Source: Rhodopseudomonas boonkerdii
Lineage (GTDB): Bacteria; Pseudomonadota; Alphaproteobacteria; Rhizobiales; Xanthobacteraceae
Reading direction: 5' to 3'
NCBI RefSeq assembly: GCF_021184025.1
Contig: NZ_CP036537.1
Coordinates: 5,106,001 to 5,170,000 of the forward strand
DNA: 64,000 bases
The notes below the pieces were generated by a model. It was not told the origin of the DNA. It did no database searches and was given only the letters and a program-made list of their open reading frames with translations. Positions 61,769-64,000 of this stretch are shown piece after piece; within the stretch, counting starts at the first letter, position 1, and every line of letters begins with the position of its first letter. The position numbers and the translations under genes were made by a program.

Positions 61769-62611
61769 ATGAAACTCGTAAGATACGGCGCGTTCGGCAG
61801 CGAGAAGCCGGGACTGATCGACAACAACGGCAAGCTGCGCGACCTCTCCGGCAAGATCAAGGACCTCGCCGATGACGCCTTCTCGCCGGACAATCTCGCC
61901 AAGCTGGCCGCCATTGATCCCGCCTCGCTCCCCGAAGTCTCCGGCAATCAGCGCTACGGCTCGCCCGTCGGCGGCAAGCCGAAATTCATCGCCATCGGCC
62001 TGAATTATGCGGACCATGCCGCAGAATCCAACATGCCGATCCCGTCCGAACCGATCGTCTTCATGAAGGCGCTGAACTCGCTGTGCGGGCCCAATGACGA
62101 TGTCGAGAAGCCGCGTGGATCCACCAAACTCGACTGGGAAGTCGAACTCGCGATCATCATCGGCACCAAGGCGAAGTATGTGTCGGAGGCCGACGCGCTG
62201 AAGCATGTCGCCGGCTACGCGGTCTGCAACGACGTCTCCGAGCGCTTCTTCCAGATCGAGCGCGGCGGCCAGTGGACCAAAGGGAAGTCGCACGACACCT
62301 TCGGCCCGCTCGGCCCCTGGATCGCCACCAAGGACGAGATCGCCGACGTGCACAAACTGAGCATGTGGCTCGACGTCAACGGCAAGCGCTGCCAGACCGG
62401 CTCAACCGCGACGATGATCTTCAACGTGCCGCAGATTGTGTCCTATCTCTCAGGCATGATGACCCTGATGCCCGGCGACATCATCACCACGGGGACCCCG
62501 CCCGGTGTCGGCCTCGGCATGAAGCCGCCGAAATTCCTCGAAGTCGGCGACATCATGACCCTCGGTATCGAAGGCCTTGGCGAACAGAAGCAGAAGGTCG
62601 TCGCGGCCTGA
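61769..62611 (+). CDS. Fumarylacetoacetate hydrolase-family protein
   Basis: This 280-residue FAH-fold enzyme begins MKLVRYGAFGSEKPGLIDN. The metal-binding block has IGLNYADHAAESN and LDWEVELAIIIG with the acidic ligands, and GYAVCNDVSER and MMTLMPGDIITTGTPPGVG are the other signature parts. Relatives hydrolyse or hydrate 2-keto acids, including ureidoglycolate lyase-like and 2-keto-3-deoxy sugar enzymes. An AGGGAGACGAC site precedes the ATG. A GST gene follows on the same strand. Confidence 0.9.
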   Translation: MKLVRYGAFGSEKPGLIDNNGKLRDLSGKIKDLADDAFSPDNLAKLAAIDPASLPEVSGNQRYGSPVGGKPKFIAIGLNYADHAAESNMPIPSEPIVFMKALNSLCGPNDDVEKPRGSTKLDWEVELAIIIGTKAKYVSEADALKHVAGYAVCNDVSERFFQIERGGQWTKGKSHDTFGPLGPWIATKDEIADVHKLSMWLDVNGKRCQTGSTATMIFNVPQIVSYLSGMMTLMPGDIITTGTPPGVGLGMKPPKFLEVGDIMTLGIEGLGEQKQKVVAA

Positions 62612-62676
62612 GGCACGCCAAATACAGTGCGGGAGCAATCGCGCCCGCACCCCTCTCTCGCAGAAAAGATCGAACA

Positions 62677-63291
62677 ATGAAGCTAGCCTTCTCTCCGGGC
62701 TCCCCCTATGTCCGCAAGGTCCGCATCGCCGCGATCGAACTCGGATTGATCGACAAGATCGAACTGGTGCCGACGACCGTTGCGCCGACGCAGCGGAACG
62801 AGGCCTACGCGCATGACGTCAACCCGCTGCGCAAGGTCCCGGCGCTCACCCTCGACAACGGCCAGGTTATCGTCGACTCCTTCAACATCGTTGAGTATTT
62901 CGACGACCTCGCTGGCGGCGGCAAGCTGATCCCCTCATCCGGCGCCGCGCGCTGGAAGGTGAAGACCGAGCATTCGATCATCCAGGGCATAACCGACGCC
63001 ATGTTGCTCTGCCGCTATGAAAGTGGCGTGCGGCCAAAGGAGCTGTTCTGGCGGGACTGGTATGACGATCAGTGGGATCGTGCATGGCAGGGCCTCACCC
63101 GCTTCGAGAACTCGGACATCACCACCCGTCCGATGGACGCAGCGCAGATCGCTCTGGTCTGCACCTTGGGCTATGCTGACTTCCGCTTCCCGGATTGCGG
63201 ATGGCACAAGGCGTTCCCGAAGCTCGACGCCTTCAACAAACGCATGCTGCAGCGGGAGTCGGTGAAGATCTCATCGCCGCCACAAGCCTGA
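62677..63291 (+). CDS. Glutathione S-transferase family protein
   Basis: This 204-residue protein has an N-terminal thioredoxin-like domain (1-80: KLAFSPGSPYVRKVRIAAIE, NPLRKVPALTLDNGQVIVDS) and a C-terminal helical domain with LGYADFRFPDCGWHKAFPKL. SPGSPYVRKV carries the usual Ser/Tyr region for glutathione activation. The start at 62677 is chosen because the long open frame above it is antisense-like to the FAH gene end. It probably forms a unit with the FAH-family gene upstream, an arrangement typical of maleylacetoacetate/fumarylacetoacetate-like catabolism; this is inferred. Confidence 0.88.
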   Translation: MKLAFSPGSPYVRKVRIAAIELGLIDKIELVPTTVAPTQRNEAYAHDVNPLRKVPALTLDNGQVIVDSFNIVEYFDDLAGGGKLIPSSGAARWKVKTEHSIIQGITDAMLLCRYESGVRPKELFWRDWYDDQWDRAWQGLTRFENSDITTRPMDAAQIALVCTLGYADFRFPDCGWHKAFPKLDAFNKRMLQRESVKISSPPQA

Positions 63292-63365
63292 GCGCGTTTT
63301 CGCGCAAAAATCGCTGGTTTCAGCGCAAATTTCTTGCGGCAAACCAGCGGCAGCACAGCGGCAGA

Positions 63366-63908
63366 TCAATCGAACAGCGAGGGCGTATAGTTCACATATG
63401 CGCCTTCGATGGCCAGCATCCGGAGCTTGGTTTCCACCCCACCATTGGCAGAGAAACCGCCGGGCTTGCCGCCCGCTGCCAGCACGCGATGGCAGGGCAC
63501 GATGATCGGACAGGGGTTCTGCCCCATCGCCTGCCCCACATTGCGCGACAGCTCGACGCCGCCGAGGCGTTTGGCGATGTCGCCGTAAGTCAGTGTTTTC
63601 CCGGGCGGAATCTCCCGCGCGATGGCGTAGACCTCGCGGTTGAAGTCGGAGCTGTCGGCAAGATCGAGATCGATGCCGGTCAGATCGATGGGCTTGCCCT
63701 CCATCAGTTCGGTCATCCGATCGATCGCAGCCTGCACATGCGTCGGCGGGATGGCTTCCGTAAGCGCCTGATAACGCTGCTTCAATCGCCCACGCGTCTG
63801 CGCCTCGCTGGGCAGCGGCAACTGTATGGCCACGATCCCGCGCGCGGCCCACGCAATGCCGCAGCGGCCGATCGCGGTGTCGAACAGCGCAAACTGGATA
63901 TCGGCCAT
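63366..63908 (-). CDS. ogt: Methylated-DNA--protein-cysteine methyltransferase
   Basis: This 180-residue suicide repair protein removes alkyl groups from O6-alkylguanine. The acceptor cysteine is Cys139 in PCHRV (138-142). The helix-turn-helix and arginine finger are in TYGDIAKRLGGVELSRNVGQA, and NGGVETKLRMLAIEGA is the usual tail. The ATG at 63908 (MADIQFAL) has GAGGAGGC upstream; a frame start at 63938 is longer and unlikely. No Ada domain is attached, so it is the Ogt type. Confidence 0.93.
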   Translation of the reverse strand: MADIQFALFDTAIGRCGIAWAARGIVAIQLPLPSEAQTRGRLKQRYQALTEAIPPTHVQAAIDRMTELMEGKPIDLTGIDLDLADSSDFNREVYAIAREIPPGKTLTYGDIAKRLGGVELSRNVGQAMGQNPCPIIVPCHRVLAAGGKPGGFSANGGVETKLRMLAIEGAYVNYTPSLFD

Positions 63909-64000
63909 GACAGCCTCCTCACATCGATCGAAGATCAATGTGTGCCTTAAGCCGAGGATTCGCCACCCGTTTCGGGATCTGGCCTCTTGAGAATCAGGCT

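Overview
The window looks like a chromosome segment of a Bradyrhizobium/Afipia/Rhodopseudomonas-type alphaproteobacterium (family Nitrobacteraceae). The evidence is high-GC coding sequence, a Bradyrhizobium-type tlpA-argH-lysA region, a TIGR02302 protein, DUF3775 and DUF2171 proteins, an initiator tRNA with the C1:A72 mismatch, and many copies of palindromic intergenic repeats typical of this family. Genus is inferred from gene content and memory of protein families; no database search was run.

Region 1 (1-3.3 kb) is the tail of a sigma-E/ChrR photo-oxidative stress cluster. It holds the 3' end of chrR, a DUF1295 membrane enzyme, a cyclopropane-fatty-acid-synthase-like methyltransferase, a multiply broken membrane-protein gene, and a convergent DUF2177 gene that has a good match to an RpoE promoter. 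Region 2 (3.7-10 kb) starts with an intact radC and ends with a second copy of the radC 3' end. Between them lies a small accessory block: formaldehyde dehydrogenase behind an FNR/FixK box, a DJ-1/PfpI protein, an aldo/keto reductase, a monooxygenase-fold protein, a FixK/FNR-type regulator, and a remnant of a LuxR/FixJ-type helix-turn-helix.

Region 3 (10-15.2 kb) carries a two-domain AprI/Inh protein and a THI5/NMT1-type ABC importer in one operon with a 2-hydroxyacid dehydrogenase, divergent from a creatininase-family hydrolase. Region 4 (15.4-27 kb) carries a small exported protein, an OmpA/OprB fusion porin, a glutamate-synthase-like FMN protein, ferredoxin-NADP reductase, an unassigned ATP-grasp plus FolC-like Mur ligase pair, a DctA-type symporter coupled to a solute-binding protein, and a CurA-like reductase. 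Region 5 (27-33.7 kb) is core metabolism: TIGR02302, lysA, an LptM-like lipoprotein, argH and divergent tlpA.

Region 6 (34-41 kb) is a set of regulator-plus-target pairs: AraC/MFS, LysR/tautomerase-aminotransferase, and FtrA/rhodanese. Region 7 (41-45 kb) is the hbd-etfA-etfB-cobalamin adenosyltransferase block. Region 8 (45-54.8 kb) has a LysR/tartrate dehydrogenase/Bug-type binding protein group, a sorbosone-dehydrogenase-like protein, a chemoreceptor, an amidase and an acyl-CoA dehydrogenase. Region 9 (54.8-57.6 kb) is a run of small genes and gene remnants (hydroxy-oxovalerate aldolase, possible DNA methyltransferase) next to tRNA-fMet. Region 10 (57.6-64 kb) has two SDR enzymes, CvpA, DUF3775, an MBL hydrolase, a FAH-family hydrolase, a GST and an Ogt-type alkyltransferase.

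The least explained intact system is the ATP-grasp/FolC-like ligase pair at 21.2-23.5 kb. The clearest structural oddities are the radC 3' duplication around the formaldehyde block and the decayed gene in the ChrR cluster.
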